NCBI RefSeq assembly: GCF_905196875.1
Contig: NZ_CAJJWO010000013.1
Span: 1-64,000 of the forward strand
Source: an uncultured Parabacteroides sp.
GTDB taxonomy: Bacteria; Bacteroidota; Bacteroidia; Bacteroidales; Tannerellaceae
Direction of reading: 5' to 3'
Length of the DNA: 64,000 nt
Shown in pieces: positions 37,501-45,134 of the stretch. The translations under genes were made by a program, and so were the position numbers. The notes below the pieces were generated by a model. It was not told where the DNA came from. It was given only the letters and a program-made list of their open reading frames with translations, and searched no databases. Every line of letters begins with the position of its first letter. Position 1 is the stretch's first letter.

Positions 37501-38420
37501 CCGTCTGCTACAGTAACTTCCGCAGCAACAGCAGCCTTCACCAATGTCCAGTTAGCAGCTGCTTTTGTTTCAGCTTTTACACTCAAATACTTAGCATCGC
37601 TATCAGCACGATCCAGAGCAACAGAGTACATCTTTTTGCTTGCATCCAATGTCCAGGAATAAGCAGCAGTAGCAGCCACTTTTTCCGATACTTTTACTTC
37701 ACTACCGGATACATACAAATATCCACCTTCCACTTGCAGGTAGAAAGAAGCAGTAGCTTCAGCTGCATTTTCAACAAAACTGTTCAGATCTGTTACCTTA
37801 CCGCTTTCATCCACTGCAACATCACCTGTGCCGGGGAATACGTCAGCACTGTAAACACCGAATTCCACAGTAGTCAATGCAGTTTCCTCACTTTTAGTTT
37901 GTATTTCTTCCGACTCAATTTTACTCTCACCAAACTTCAAGTTCTTTGCAGTCTCACCTTCCATTACTTGAATTCTACCATCAACAATATAAATTTCAAG
38001 TGCTGCCTGTCCTTCTGCTACTGCCCCTACTGAATAAGTGTAACTGGGTGTACTTTTTAATGAAGCACCTTCAGCTTCTCCTTCTCCACCCTGTGCTTGA
38101 AGCAAATATACCGTTTCGCCATCTGAATTTTTTGTTTTCAGATAATATTTTACTGAAGCTTCAGATTTGGATTCAACTGCAGGAACAGCTTCCAGTTCCC
38201 AAGTAGTAGTTTCTGCAGTCACATCTCCTTCAACTACAGCCGCATATCCTTCGGCAGTCAAATAAATGGCAGAACCCTCTTTAGCCCCATCCAAATTACT
38301 ACCAATTACTACAGCCTGACCAACAGCCGGCTCAGTGACTGTAATCACCTTAGCATCCAGCGTCGTCCAAGCACCGGCTGCCAAAAGGACAGCCACTAAC
38401 GTAGAAAACTTTTTGTTCAT
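34518..38420 (-). CDS. Large secreted protein with DUF6383-type C-terminal domain
   Basis: A 1300-residue protein with a signal peptide (ends TLDA, about residue 23). It is Ala/Thr/Val/Lys-rich with many repeated beta-type segments of the form TKYAML/KYLS and EYLWAVEDASANGVTRYKFK. The last 70 residues (GKKVTISNVLGQTVANTVLS onward, to VKAIVK) match the DUF6383 tail I associate with Parabacteroides and resemble the T9SS sorting-domain fold. It is likely displayed on or released from the surface. No enzymatic motif was seen. The start region faces the GH76 gene across a 352-base control region. Confidence 0.75.
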   Translation of the reverse strand: MNKKFSTLVAVLLAAGAWTTLDAKVITVTEPAVGQAVVIGSNLDGAKEGSAIYLTAEGYAAVVEGDVTAETTTWELEAVPAVESKSEASVKYYLKTKNSDGETVYLLQAQGGEGEAEGASLKSTPSYTYSVGAVAEGQAALEIYIVDGRIQVMEGETAKNLKFGESKIESEEIQTKSEETALTTVEFGVYSADVFPGTGDVAVDESGKVTDLNSFVENAAEATASFYLQVEGGYLYVSGSEVKVSEKVAATAAYSWTLDASKKMYSVALDRADSDAKYLSVKAETKAAANWTLVKAAVAAEVTVADGGLTVGSATISSVSVSALAPVATNSTITIDGQDVALQTSFNKDEYYFISGSDAAKAWKGATDGTVSATTAVNTDEYLWAVEDASANGVTRYKFKNKATGKYAMLNKSIEFVYTAAYNSGMYLSIANGANLDADLTNTTAAASFGIYKSTIENVDAKELNDVLGNGFGLSILKVKDSKDKVEGMDAFDGKLTAIVTKGSDAADVKTFQLINGDKYVALTVANEWGVENTGVNKRGGKFVLIDGKELAKNTDKYLTYFTIKRYSGVADNLIDHVSVSDKAAAATDTRNLYIMKLGEDLVLTGTVGTIAGEIYPYITLGLNNVASVKQFLGTFWNISFAATNSEVTDANKYKVGRAFAIEDDAPEYVLASSVEAGFPEAQWAVTAADLNTNKFTLANRETKAEIKDIVLRETSEKNVYVVESVESDKNLAAGDKIKMTAYEDPTMFDGFMHTTENALRNQKYYMGQYHAIAGNKNVYFSENHQKSHQLGVVTDKENATLWNLSFRMKDYDGGTKNAVDTVFVETVFATLIDGKIVTDPDNKKVEKSKLAILPYQFQNRSNNEYVVYNGEHGYNFYVLNPDKKKENAHSFALKKQPNGTYNIVQFFTTDDEDTPKVNETHNFNQKIYVANSEVDGFGELRQMDTYATDNNSLMVVEKADAPEYHKIAVEWGDTISLYREENNAQVLYEKHDDKSVVEKDTLSFLNIDNINQFSVNPAIFADTAYINRTINGEANTCYQYLLAVNVDKEKTHYCPYNPEHNTDEWLAANGGPCADAKEHRAVKGRFLVNLIDTANVYGATHLHNNPYVNEVEAGESRAKLSFVEGIHADDTLYITRKGGEVVKLAMDTTDFNVAKFAFRYVDNDAKTFKIQTQWKNYFPTEDAEKVEKTANNDGYLKWINGTLVVENGFANGDVFGIEENVKRDPVANEDITTSSISIVAKEGAVIINGAAGKKVTISNVLGQTVANTVLSSDKAEIAAPAGVVVVAVEGEAAVKAIVK

Positions 38421-38495
38421 AATTCTTTAATTTAATATTAATAATAGTGTTACTTAAAAGCCTACCCATATCGACCACAAGTGTTGCCATTTATT

Positions 38496-38533
38496 AAATG
38501 ACTAGCAAAAAGGATCGTTTTTTCTAGTCATTT
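38496..38533. repeat. Perfect 10-bp inverted repeat
   Basis: AAATGACTAG (38496-38505) and CTAGTCATTT (38524-38533) with an 18-base loop; TGTTTTG follows on the plus strand. It shares the TAGTC core with the direct repeats about 90 bases on. It may be a regulator site or an RNA hairpin in the leader of the leftward gene. Confidence 0.5.
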
Positions 38534-38619
38534 TGTTTTGATCTAAAACGCCGCCGGATAAGGTTACTATTTGTTCACTATTTTACTCAATCGCTTTCTT
38601 TTTAATGTGTTAAAAAATA

Positions 38620-38680
38620 TTAGTCGCAATACTAATTCAATTTAGTCGCTATATTAATCCTGATTAGTCGCTATACTAGT
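38620..38680 (+). promoter_or_regulatory. Three direct repeats at exact 22-base spacing
   Basis: TTAGTCGCAATACTAAT, TTAGTCGCTATATTAAT and TTAGTCGCTATACTAGT begin at 38620, 38642 and 38664. Two helical turns between direct repeats is the geometry of LytTR-type and some other response-regulator sites. They end 52 bases before a -7 box that has no -33 partner, as expected of an activator-dependent promoter for the GH76/GH125 genes. Confidence 0.6.
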
Positions 38681-38732
38681 GACATTTTGATAATCGCCTC
38701 CTTTTATTATTCAATAACTAAAGAAAATATAT

Positions 38733-38740
38733 TACATTTG
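38733..38740 (+). promoter_or_regulatory. -7 box of the GH76 gene
   Basis: TACATTTG matches TAnnTTTG, 32 bases before the GH76 ATG. No TTTG lies at the -33 distance. Confidence 0.5.
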
Positions 38741-38772
38741 TACTTTTCAATTTCAGCTCAAATATATAGACC

Positions 38773-39957
38773 ATGAGAATTAGACCAATTTTTACTTGTT
38801 GCCTACTCGCAATATGTTTTTGTGCGTGTACCAGGCAACCACAATTCCACGCAAACAGGGATGCAATTATCGCAGACTCGTTATTGACCAACATTCTGAC
38901 AAAGTACAATGTCGAGAAGTACGGTCTTCTTTCGGAAACCTACCCTGTTAATCCTGAGAACCAGGTTACTTACCTCGCTGAAGGAAGCGAACAGAAAAAG
39001 GACCAGGAAGTATCTTTCCTTTGGCCCTACTCCGGTATGTTGTCGGGATGTATTGCCCTGTATGATGTTACCGGTGATAACAAATACCTGGAAATACTGG
39101 AAAAACGCATTATCCCGGGGCTGGATCTCTATTGGGACAATACACGTACTCCGCATTGCTATCAGAGCTATCCCATGTTCAACGGCGAAAGCGACCGTTT
39201 CTACGATGATAACGATTGGCTAGCCATCGACTTCTGCGACCTGTATGCACTCACCAACGACCAGCAGTACCTTCTGAAAGCGAAAGAGTTGCACGAATAT
39301 ATCTATAGCGGTTGGGACAATGTGCTGGATGGTGGCATCTACTGGTGCGAACAGAAAAAAGTATCCAAAAATACCTGCTCCAATGCACCGGCCGCCGTTT
39401 TATGCATGAAACTGTATAACCTGACGAAAGAACAGAAGTATCTGGATCAGGCCATCAAAACCTACAACTGGACAAAAACAAATTTATGCGACCCTGCCGA
39501 CTCGGTTTACTGGGACAACATAAGCCTCGATAAAACAATCGGAAAAGCTAAATTCACCTACAACAGCGGACAGATGATACAGGCCGGTGTATTGCTCTAT
39601 CAAACCACCTCAGACGATACATTCCTGCAAGATGCACAAAATACCGCAAAGGGCGCTTACAAGCATTTTTTGAGCAAACGTACTGGTATTGATGGAAAAG
39701 ATGCTTATTTTTACCCCTCAAATCCGTGGTTCAACGTTATCCTCCTGCGTGGACTTATCGCTCTGGCAGAGGTAGACAATAATTACGAATATGTAAATAC
39801 GATGGCAGACAATGCCCGTTATGCCTGGAATTATACCCGTGACGAAAACGGTTTCCTGGGTAACGACTGGGCAGGCACTAAGAATAAGAAGTTCAAATGG
39901 TTGCTGGACAACGCCTGCATGATTGAACTTTTTGCTGAGATCAATAATATTCAATAA
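38773..39957 (+). CDS. GH76 alpha-1,6-mannanase lipoprotein
   Basis: A 394-residue lipoprotein (CFCAC, Cys19). The (alpha/alpha)6 barrel has the GH76 pair of catalytic aspartates in YDDNDWLAIDF (Asp145-Asp146). GH76 enzymes cut the alpha-1,6-mannan backbone of yeast or fungal cell-wall mannoprotein, or related glycans. It is 26 bases ahead of a GH125 gene, a pairing that makes sense for backbone cutting followed by exo-trimming. No SusC/SusD is adjacent. Confidence 0.9.
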   Translation: MRIRPIFTCCLLAICFCACTRQPQFHANRDAIIADSLLTNILTKYNVEKYGLLSETYPVNPENQVTYLAEGSEQKKDQEVSFLWPYSGMLSGCIALYDVTGDNKYLEILEKRIIPGLDLYWDNTRTPHCYQSYPMFNGESDRFYDDNDWLAIDFCDLYALTNDQQYLLKAKELHEYIYSGWDNVLDGGIYWCEQKKVSKNTCSNAPAAVLCMKLYNLTKEQKYLDQAIKTYNWTKTNLCDPADSVYWDNISLDKTIGKAKFTYNSGQMIQAGVLLYQTTSDDTFLQDAQNTAKGAYKHFLSKRTGIDGKDAYFYPSNPWFNVILLRGLIALAEVDNNYEYVNTMADNARYAWNYTRDENGFLGNDWAGTKNKKFKWLLDNACMIELFAEINNIQ

Positions 39958-39983
39958 TCATAAAACAAAAACGTAAACTCATC

Positions 39984-41453
39984 ATGACTACACGTAGAAA
40001 CTTCCTGAAATCCGGGAGCCTCTCACTGGCAGGCCTGCTGGTAGGACAAAAATCATTTGCCCACATCGCCGAGTCAGCCGCTACTGGTTCACCGGTTATT
40101 TCTGAAACTTCACAGTACACATGTCTTCGTCCGGCACCGGAAAAACGCCAGTTCACTTCGGAAGCTGTAGAAAAGGCTATCAAAGCAACGAAAGCCCAAC
40201 TGAAAGACCCGAAACTGGCCTGGATGTTCGAAAATTGTTTCCCGAACACACTAGATACCACCTGTGAACATAAGATGCTGAACGGTAAACCCGACACCTT
40301 CGTCCTGACAGGCGACATCCACGCAATGTGGTTGCGCGACTCGTCGGCACAGGTTTTCCCTCACATTAAATTCGCCAATGAAGACCCGAGAGTTAAAACC
40401 ATGCTGGCCGGTGTAATCAACCGTCAGACCTGGTGTATCAACATCGACCCGTATGCAAACGGATTCAACGAAGGCCCGACAGGCAGCGAATGGGAAAGCG
40501 ACCGTACCGACATGAAGCCGGAACTTCACGAACGCAAATGGGAAATCGACTCGCTTTGTTACCCGATCCGTCTGGCTTACCATTTCTGGAAAAAGACCGG
40601 CGACACTTCGCCTTTCGACGCAGACTGGGACAAAGCGATGAAATCCGTCTATAAGACTTTCATCGAACAACAGCGCAAAGACGGCCTCGGCCCTTACCGT
40701 TTCTCACGTAAGACCGATCGCCAGGGCGATACCTTACTGAACGACGGTTACGGTAGCCCGGTAAATCCCGTCGGCCTGATCGTTTCATCTTTCCGTCCTT
40801 CGGATGATGCTTCCCTGTTTGGCTTCCTGATCCCGTCGAATATGTTTGCCGTCACTTCCCTGCGCCAACTGGCCGAAATGATGCGCGATATAAAAAAGGA
40901 CAACGACTTTGCCCGCCAGTGCGACTCATTAGCAGATGAAGTGGCTGCCGCCATCGAAAAATACGGAATCGTAGAACATCCTGAATTCGGTAAAGTATAT
41001 GCTTTTGAAGCAGACGGCTTCTACAATCATGTTTTCATGGACGATGCCAATGTTCCGAGCTTGCTGGCAATGCCTTACCTGGGATGCATCGACGTAAACG
41101 ATCCGGTATACCAGAATACCCGCAGACTGGTGCTCAGCTCTTCCAACCCATACTTCTTCAAAGGGAAAGCCGGCGAAGGTATCGGTGGCCCGCACATCGG
41201 TTTCGACTTTATTTGGCCGATGAGTATTATCATGCGTTGCAACACGACCAACGACAACGAAGAGATACGTCACTGCGTAAAAATGCTGCGCGATACCGAC
41301 GGCGAAACCGGTTTCATGCACGAATCGTTCCACAAAGACGATCCAAAGAACTTCACCCGTTCCTGGTTTGCCTGGGTAAACACCTTGTTCGGCGAAATGA
41401 TTTACCGATTGGTACAGGAAGGGAAGAAGGATATATTGAATAATTTGGGATAA
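39984..41453 (+). CDS. GH125 exo-alpha-1,6-mannosidase
   Basis: A 489-residue protein with the family signature DIHAMWLRDSSAQVFPHIKF (about residues 111-130) and SRSWFAWVNTLFGE near the end. The N-terminus TTRRNFLKSGSLSLAGLLVG looks like a twin-arginine signal, so it may be exported folded. It would remove terminal mannose from the oligosaccharides made by the GH76 enzyme upstream. The two genes form a probable operon. Confidence 0.92.
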   Translation: MTTRRNFLKSGSLSLAGLLVGQKSFAHIAESAATGSPVISETSQYTCLRPAPEKRQFTSEAVEKAIKATKAQLKDPKLAWMFENCFPNTLDTTCEHKMLNGKPDTFVLTGDIHAMWLRDSSAQVFPHIKFANEDPRVKTMLAGVINRQTWCINIDPYANGFNEGPTGSEWESDRTDMKPELHERKWEIDSLCYPIRLAYHFWKKTGDTSPFDADWDKAMKSVYKTFIEQQRKDGLGPYRFSRKTDRQGDTLLNDGYGSPVNPVGLIVSSFRPSDDASLFGFLIPSNMFAVTSLRQLAEMMRDIKKDNDFARQCDSLADEVAAAIEKYGIVEHPEFGKVYAFEADGFYNHVFMDDANVPSLLAMPYLGCIDVNDPVYQNTRRLVLSSSNPYFFKGKAGEGIGGPHIGFDFIWPMSIIMRCNTTNDNEEIRHCVKMLRDTDGETGFMHESFHKDDPKNFTRSWFAWVNTLFGEMIYRLVQEGKKDILNNLG

Positions 41454-41483
41454 AAAAATCCTGTAAATATACCGCAATAGATT

Positions 41484-41512
41484 AGCCTCGGATTTCGATC
41501 CGGGGCTTTTTA
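41484..41512 (+). terminator. Intrinsic terminator after GH125
   Basis: AGCCTCGGAT and ATCCGGGGCT form a stem (one mismatch) around TTCG, followed by TTTTATTT, 30 bases after the GH125 stop. Confidence 0.8.
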
Positions 41513-41579
41513 TTTGCCGGCAAAGTAGGATATCCATAACAAAACGTCTATCTTTACGGCACCTATAAAATCATTGCTT

Positions 41580-42860
41580 ATGAGAACTGCGATATGCTGT
41601 TTCATCCTGTTTGCCGTATGCCTGGCAGGATGCAGTTCGGATGAATCGATAGATACTCCGAAAGACAATCCGAAAGACGACCCTTCCGCCCTTTTCGGAA
41701 CAGACACTGAACGTTACGACATTCCCCTTTCCACCAAATCGGAAGAGGTGAACGCCATCAGTCAACAGTTTGCCTTTAAACTGTTTAAAGAAATAGCCGG
41801 TTCCTCTAAGGAAAACAGCTGTATCTCCCCTCTCAGCGTCGGCTTCTGCCTGGGTATGCTCCTTAACGGAGCCGATACCGACACCTATGAGGAAATCCGG
41901 GATGTCCTTGGCTACAAAGGTTTCTCCAACGAAGAAATCAACGAATATGTGCAAACGATGCAAACCGAACTGCCCAAGCTGGATGGCAGGACGCTACTCA
42001 GCAGCGCCAACAGCATTTGGGCGAACAAGAGCTATAACTTGCTGCCCGACTTCGTGAAGCTCAATACGACTTACTACGACGCAGAAGTCCGGAACGAAGC
42101 TTTCGACGACGGACTTGTCGGCAAGATCAACGGTTGGTGTAGCGAAAAGACCAACCAGCTTATTCCTGAAATCATCCGCGAGGTATCCCCCGGTGCCGTC
42201 TGCTACCTGCTGAATGCCATCTACTTCAAAGGGCAATGGACGGACGAGTTCAAGAAAGAAGATACAAAGGAAGAAACCTTCTACACCTCGGACGGCCAGA
42301 CTCCGAAAGTCGATATGATGAAGCAGGAAAACGACTTCAACGTCTACCGTGACAGGGAAGTGACCACCGTAGAATTACCCTACGGCAACAAGGCGTTGAG
42401 CATGGTTGTCTTTATGCCCTCCATCCCCGAAGAGAAGAATATCGACGACATCATCGCCGGTCTCGACCAGGAAAAGTGGAACAACTGGATGGAAAATACG
42501 ATCGCCTACAGTCCCGAACTCCTTCTGCCGCGCTTCAAGATAGAGAACTCGCTCAACCTGATCGAGCCGATGCAGGCATTAGGCATTAAAAAGGCGTTTA
42601 CCGACAAGGCCGACTTCTCGAAGGCATGCAGCGAGGCTTTATACATTAATATGTTGCTCCAAAAAACATACCTCGAAGTGAACGAAATCGGAACGGAAGC
42701 AGCCGCAGCCACCATCGGCGGTATGGAGACCTCGACGGGAGATCCGATAGAGTTCAATCCCTGGCCTTACAGAATATGTTTCGACCATCCTTTCGGATAC
42801 ATCATCAAAGAAAACAGCACAGGTGCCATCCTCTTCGCTGGAAAAGTAGAAAAGCCCTGA
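41580..42860 (+). CDS. Serpin-family protease inhibitor lipoprotein
   Basis: A 426-residue protein from the ATG at 41580; the frame can be extended two codons to a TTG at 41574. The lipoprotein signal ends CLAGC (Cys18). The serpin fold is complete, with the inhibitory hinge NEIGTEAAAAT and the ending DHPFGYIIKENSTGAILFAG. Counting from the hinge, the cleavage site lies about METSTG, with Ser or Thr near P1, which suggests an elastase- or papain-like target. Surface serpins of gut Bacteroidales may protect against host or rival proteases. It has its own terminator on each side. Confidence 0.93.
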   Translation: MRTAICCFILFAVCLAGCSSDESIDTPKDNPKDDPSALFGTDTERYDIPLSTKSEEVNAISQQFAFKLFKEIAGSSKENSCISPLSVGFCLGMLLNGADTDTYEEIRDVLGYKGFSNEEINEYVQTMQTELPKLDGRTLLSSANSIWANKSYNLLPDFVKLNTTYYDAEVRNEAFDDGLVGKINGWCSEKTNQLIPEIIREVSPGAVCYLLNAIYFKGQWTDEFKKEDTKEETFYTSDGQTPKVDMMKQENDFNVYRDREVTTVELPYGNKALSMVVFMPSIPEEKNIDDIIAGLDQEKWNNWMENTIAYSPELLLPRFKIENSLNLIEPMQALGIKKAFTDKADFSKACSEALYINMLLQKTYLEVNEIGTEAAAATIGGMETSTGDPIEFNPWPYRICFDHPFGYIIKENSTGAILFAGKVEKP

Positions 42861-42870
42861 TCGCCTTTTC

Positions 42871-42899
42871 ATAGCCTTGGGAATATTTCTCAAGGCTAT
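42871..42899. terminator. Bidirectional terminator between serpin and anti-sigma genes
   Basis: ATAGCCTTG (42871-42879) pairs with CAAGGCTAT (42891-42899), with TTTCTTATT on the plus-strand side. It overlaps the stop codon of the convergent small gene at 42896. Confidence 0.75.
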
Positions 42900-43174
42900 T
42901 TCTTATTAATCTTGTTCTTTAATTTATCCTTAAACTCGCGGAGTTCATCCGGATGGAACTGGCTGCGGGATTCTTTTCGGGAGAGAATCTTTTTCATGAT
43001 ACCGTTCAGGAAAGCAGCTTTCTTGTCGTATTCACGACAAAGCCGGCAGATAGAAAGGTGAATTCCGAGTTGTAGTTTTTCCCGCCGGGATAAAGGCACA
43101 TGCAGCCGCTTTTCGATCAGGAAAGTGGCTTGCTTACAAGATAAAACGAATATATGTATAAAATCTTTCCACAT
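42896..43174 (-). CDS. Small zinc-finger-type putative anti-sigma factor
   Basis: A 92-residue soluble protein. The central HLSICRLC (His39, Cys43, Cys46) matches the H-x3-C-x2-C of zinc-binding anti-sigma domains, and the Cys at position 13 could complete the site. The C-terminal third is a basic helix. It starts 7 bases after an ECF sigma gene, which supports the role. No membrane helix was seen, so sensing would be cytoplasmic, for example redox through the Cys cluster. Confidence 0.65.
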   Translation of the reverse strand: MWKDFIHIFVLSCKQATFLIEKRLHVPLSRREKLQLGIHLSICRLCREYDKKAAFLNGIMKKILSRKESRSQFHPDELREFKDKLKNKINKK

Positions 43175-43181
43175 CTTACCT

Positions 43182-43766
43182 TTACATTTTAAACCAATGA
43201 ATATCTATACACTCTCTCAACTGAAGGCGGCTTCGTTGCAACAGCTTCCAGTAATTGGCGGAAGAGAGGTTCAGTTCTTCACAAATCCTGGCCGCTTTTT
43301 GCCCTTGCAGATAGCATAAGTTTACCAGCATACGCCATTGTTGGGGCAGGTGCTCTATACAGCGGGATAATGTTTCGCAAAATTCTTCGTTATTCAGTAA
43401 AGCGCCGGTGGAATGTTCTTCCATCTCCCAGGGGTCGAGGACATCGTGCTCATTCCATTCGCCATGCTTATCAAATACCTGTTCGAAATGCAAGGGGACG
43501 GAGTCATCCCGGTAGCGTTTCTTGTAGATATCCGCTATCTTGTGATGAAGGATCCCCATCAGCCAGGTCAGAGGCGAACTCTTCCCCTTAAACGAAGCAC
43601 TATTTTTAAAGGCTGCCAGAAACACCTCCTGTACGACATCTTTTGCATCTTCCTTGTCGGACAGCAAATAACAGGCACGATCCAGCAAAGCCCGGGAATA
43701 TTCATCTATCCATTTCTCCAAATCGCAAGAACAGCGTGTTAAGTTATTTTCCTGCATAGTTTTCAT
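43182..43766 (-). CDS. ECF sigma-70 factor
   Basis: A 194-residue protein with region 2 at about residues 20-90 (DAKDVVQEVFLAAFKNSASF, LTWLMGILHHKIADIYKKR) and region 4 at about 125-185 (LPQQWRMLVNLCYLQGQKAA). A start at M4 (43757) is possible. Divergent genes are absent; the spondin-type lipoprotein gene lies 80 bases upstream on the same strand. The adjacent small gene is its likely anti-sigma factor. Targets unknown. Confidence 0.85.
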   Translation of the reverse strand: MKTMQENNLTRCSCDLEKWIDEYSRALLDRACYLLSDKEDAKDVVQEVFLAAFKNSASFKGKSSPLTWLMGILHHKIADIYKKRYRDDSVPLHFEQVFDKHGEWNEHDVLDPWEMEEHSTGALLNNEEFCETLSRCIEHLPQQWRMLVNLCYLQGQKAARICEELNLSSANYWKLLQRSRLQLRECIDIHWFKM

Positions 43767-43846
43767 TTATGTATTTTAAAAATACCGGCAATCGGGACAA
43801 GAGTCGTTCCTACCCCGATTATTAAAGCGTCCCAATATACGATTTT

Positions 43847-45082
43847 TTACCGGATTGTAATCTTTACCACCTCATTTACTGCCGGTACAGGATATTTATC
43901 ACCCACTTTCATGATTACCATATCTTCCGCTTCCGAACCGCCGACAAATAATCCTTGCCTGTTACCTGCTCCAGGATATTGGCTGACAGCCGTACCGTCA
44001 TCGAAAAGGGCGGTTTTACCGGTTGCATCACCTTTGAATGTAGCCGGTACAGCTGCTTCGTTGGCATAGAACCAGTCATTCGAGTAACCGAACATAGAGG
44101 CGTAAGCGATATTGTCTCCTTCAACACTTTCGAGTTGCACCTCTGCACTTCCACCGGGCCCCATAGCTGCCGAGCCGGCAATGTACACTTTCTTCACATT
44201 ATCCATTTTTTCGAGGGCTACTTTCAAAACCGAGCCATCCCCCATCTGTGCCAGATTCTTCAAGCCCATGCCTGCATCTTTCTTGTTCAGTTCGAATATC
44301 GGATTAACGTCGCCGGTATAGACAACAACTACTGCCGGGGAGATACCGGTAATAATACCCGTATTGTCGCTGATCTTTTTGGATAAAGGTGCGTTATCAC
44401 CCATTTGAGCAATAGCGGTAATCTCATCGTTTGTCTTTTCGCCTTCAACGAAGAAAGGCGCTTCGTTCAGTAACTTGCCTCCCAAGACATTGGAGATAGC
44501 CCATACGCCCGGAGAAAAAGGAGTTTCGTTTTCCGTTCCGCCCGACGTGTTTGTTATAGTAAGCGTAAACTCTGACGACGGTTCGTCGAAAGCCAATTCG
44601 AGCTTCATCAGCCCGGAAGCATCGACTTCGGGTACCATCATAATTTTACCGTCTTCGGCTTCACCGGTAACATTGTCTTTACTGCCGTTGTCCCATAATT
44701 TAATCTCCGACGAAACATCGCCTGTCATCGCTTTGCCATTGGCATCAAACAACTGAAGGCCGGGGTTGGCAGGGGCGAAAAACCAGTCTTTCGATGCGCC
44801 ATACATGGTGGCAAACATAAGCGACTGGCCTTTTCCGGCAGAGAAGCTGAACTTAATGGATGAACCGGGAAGCACAACCGGAGCGTCTACACCCGGACCG
44901 CCTATGCCGACAAAAGTTCCACTCTCTACAAAGTCTTTCGCAGATACTACATTCTCAATAGAAAACGATGACGTCATCTGGACAGGCATCGGTGTATCTT
45001 CATCCTTATCACACGATGTCAAAACTGTTCCAACTAAAAGTAAAGCCGATAAAGCAGCTACTGATACTAAATTCTTTTTCAT
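43847..45082 (-). CDS. Lipoprotein with two spondin-type domains
   Basis: A 411-residue lipoprotein (VLTSC, Cys24). Two homologous halves are visible: LMFATMYGASKDWFFAPANP in the first (about 85-105) and IAYASMFGYSNDWFYANEAA in the second (about 330-350). Both are followed by a Gly-rich strand ending in (W/F)DDG or WDNG, the pattern of bacterial spondin_N domains. These are extracellular beta-sandwiches of unknown bacterial role. It precedes an ECF/anti-sigma pair on the same strand. Confidence 0.75.
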   Translation of the reverse strand: MKKNLVSVAALSALLLVGTVLTSCDKDEDTPMPVQMTSSFSIENVVSAKDFVESGTFVGIGGPGVDAPVVLPGSSIKFSFSAGKGQSLMFATMYGASKDWFFAPANPGLQLFDANGKAMTGDVSSEIKLWDNGSKDNVTGEAEDGKIMMVPEVDASGLMKLELAFDEPSSEFTLTITNTSGGTENETPFSPGVWAISNVLGGKLLNEAPFFVEGEKTNDEITAIAQMGDNAPLSKKISDNTGIITGISPAVVVVYTGDVNPIFELNKKDAGMGLKNLAQMGDGSVLKVALEKMDNVKKVYIAGSAAMGPGGSAEVQLESVEGDNIAYASMFGYSNDWFYANEAAVPATFKGDATGKTALFDDGTAVSQYPGAGNRQGLFVGGSEAEDMVIMKVGDKYPVPAVNEVVKITIR

Positions 45083-45134
45083 AAAGCGTTCTTATTAATT
45101 GTTTGTATTACTAATGTTCTGATGATATATATTC

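Larger units (their letters stand above)
38421..38772. other. Divergent control region between DUF6383-type and GH76 genes
   Basis: A 352-base gene-free stretch. It contains a perfect 10-bp inverted repeat (38496-38533), three TTAGTCGC direct repeats at 22-base intervals (38620-38680) and a plus-strand -7 box (38733-38740), each annotated separately. No minus-strand promoter was recognised. Confidence 0.6.

Noticed and set aside
40929..41537. Minus-strand open frame of 202 codons
   Set aside because: Antisense to the GH125 gene and running past its terminator; no domain seen.
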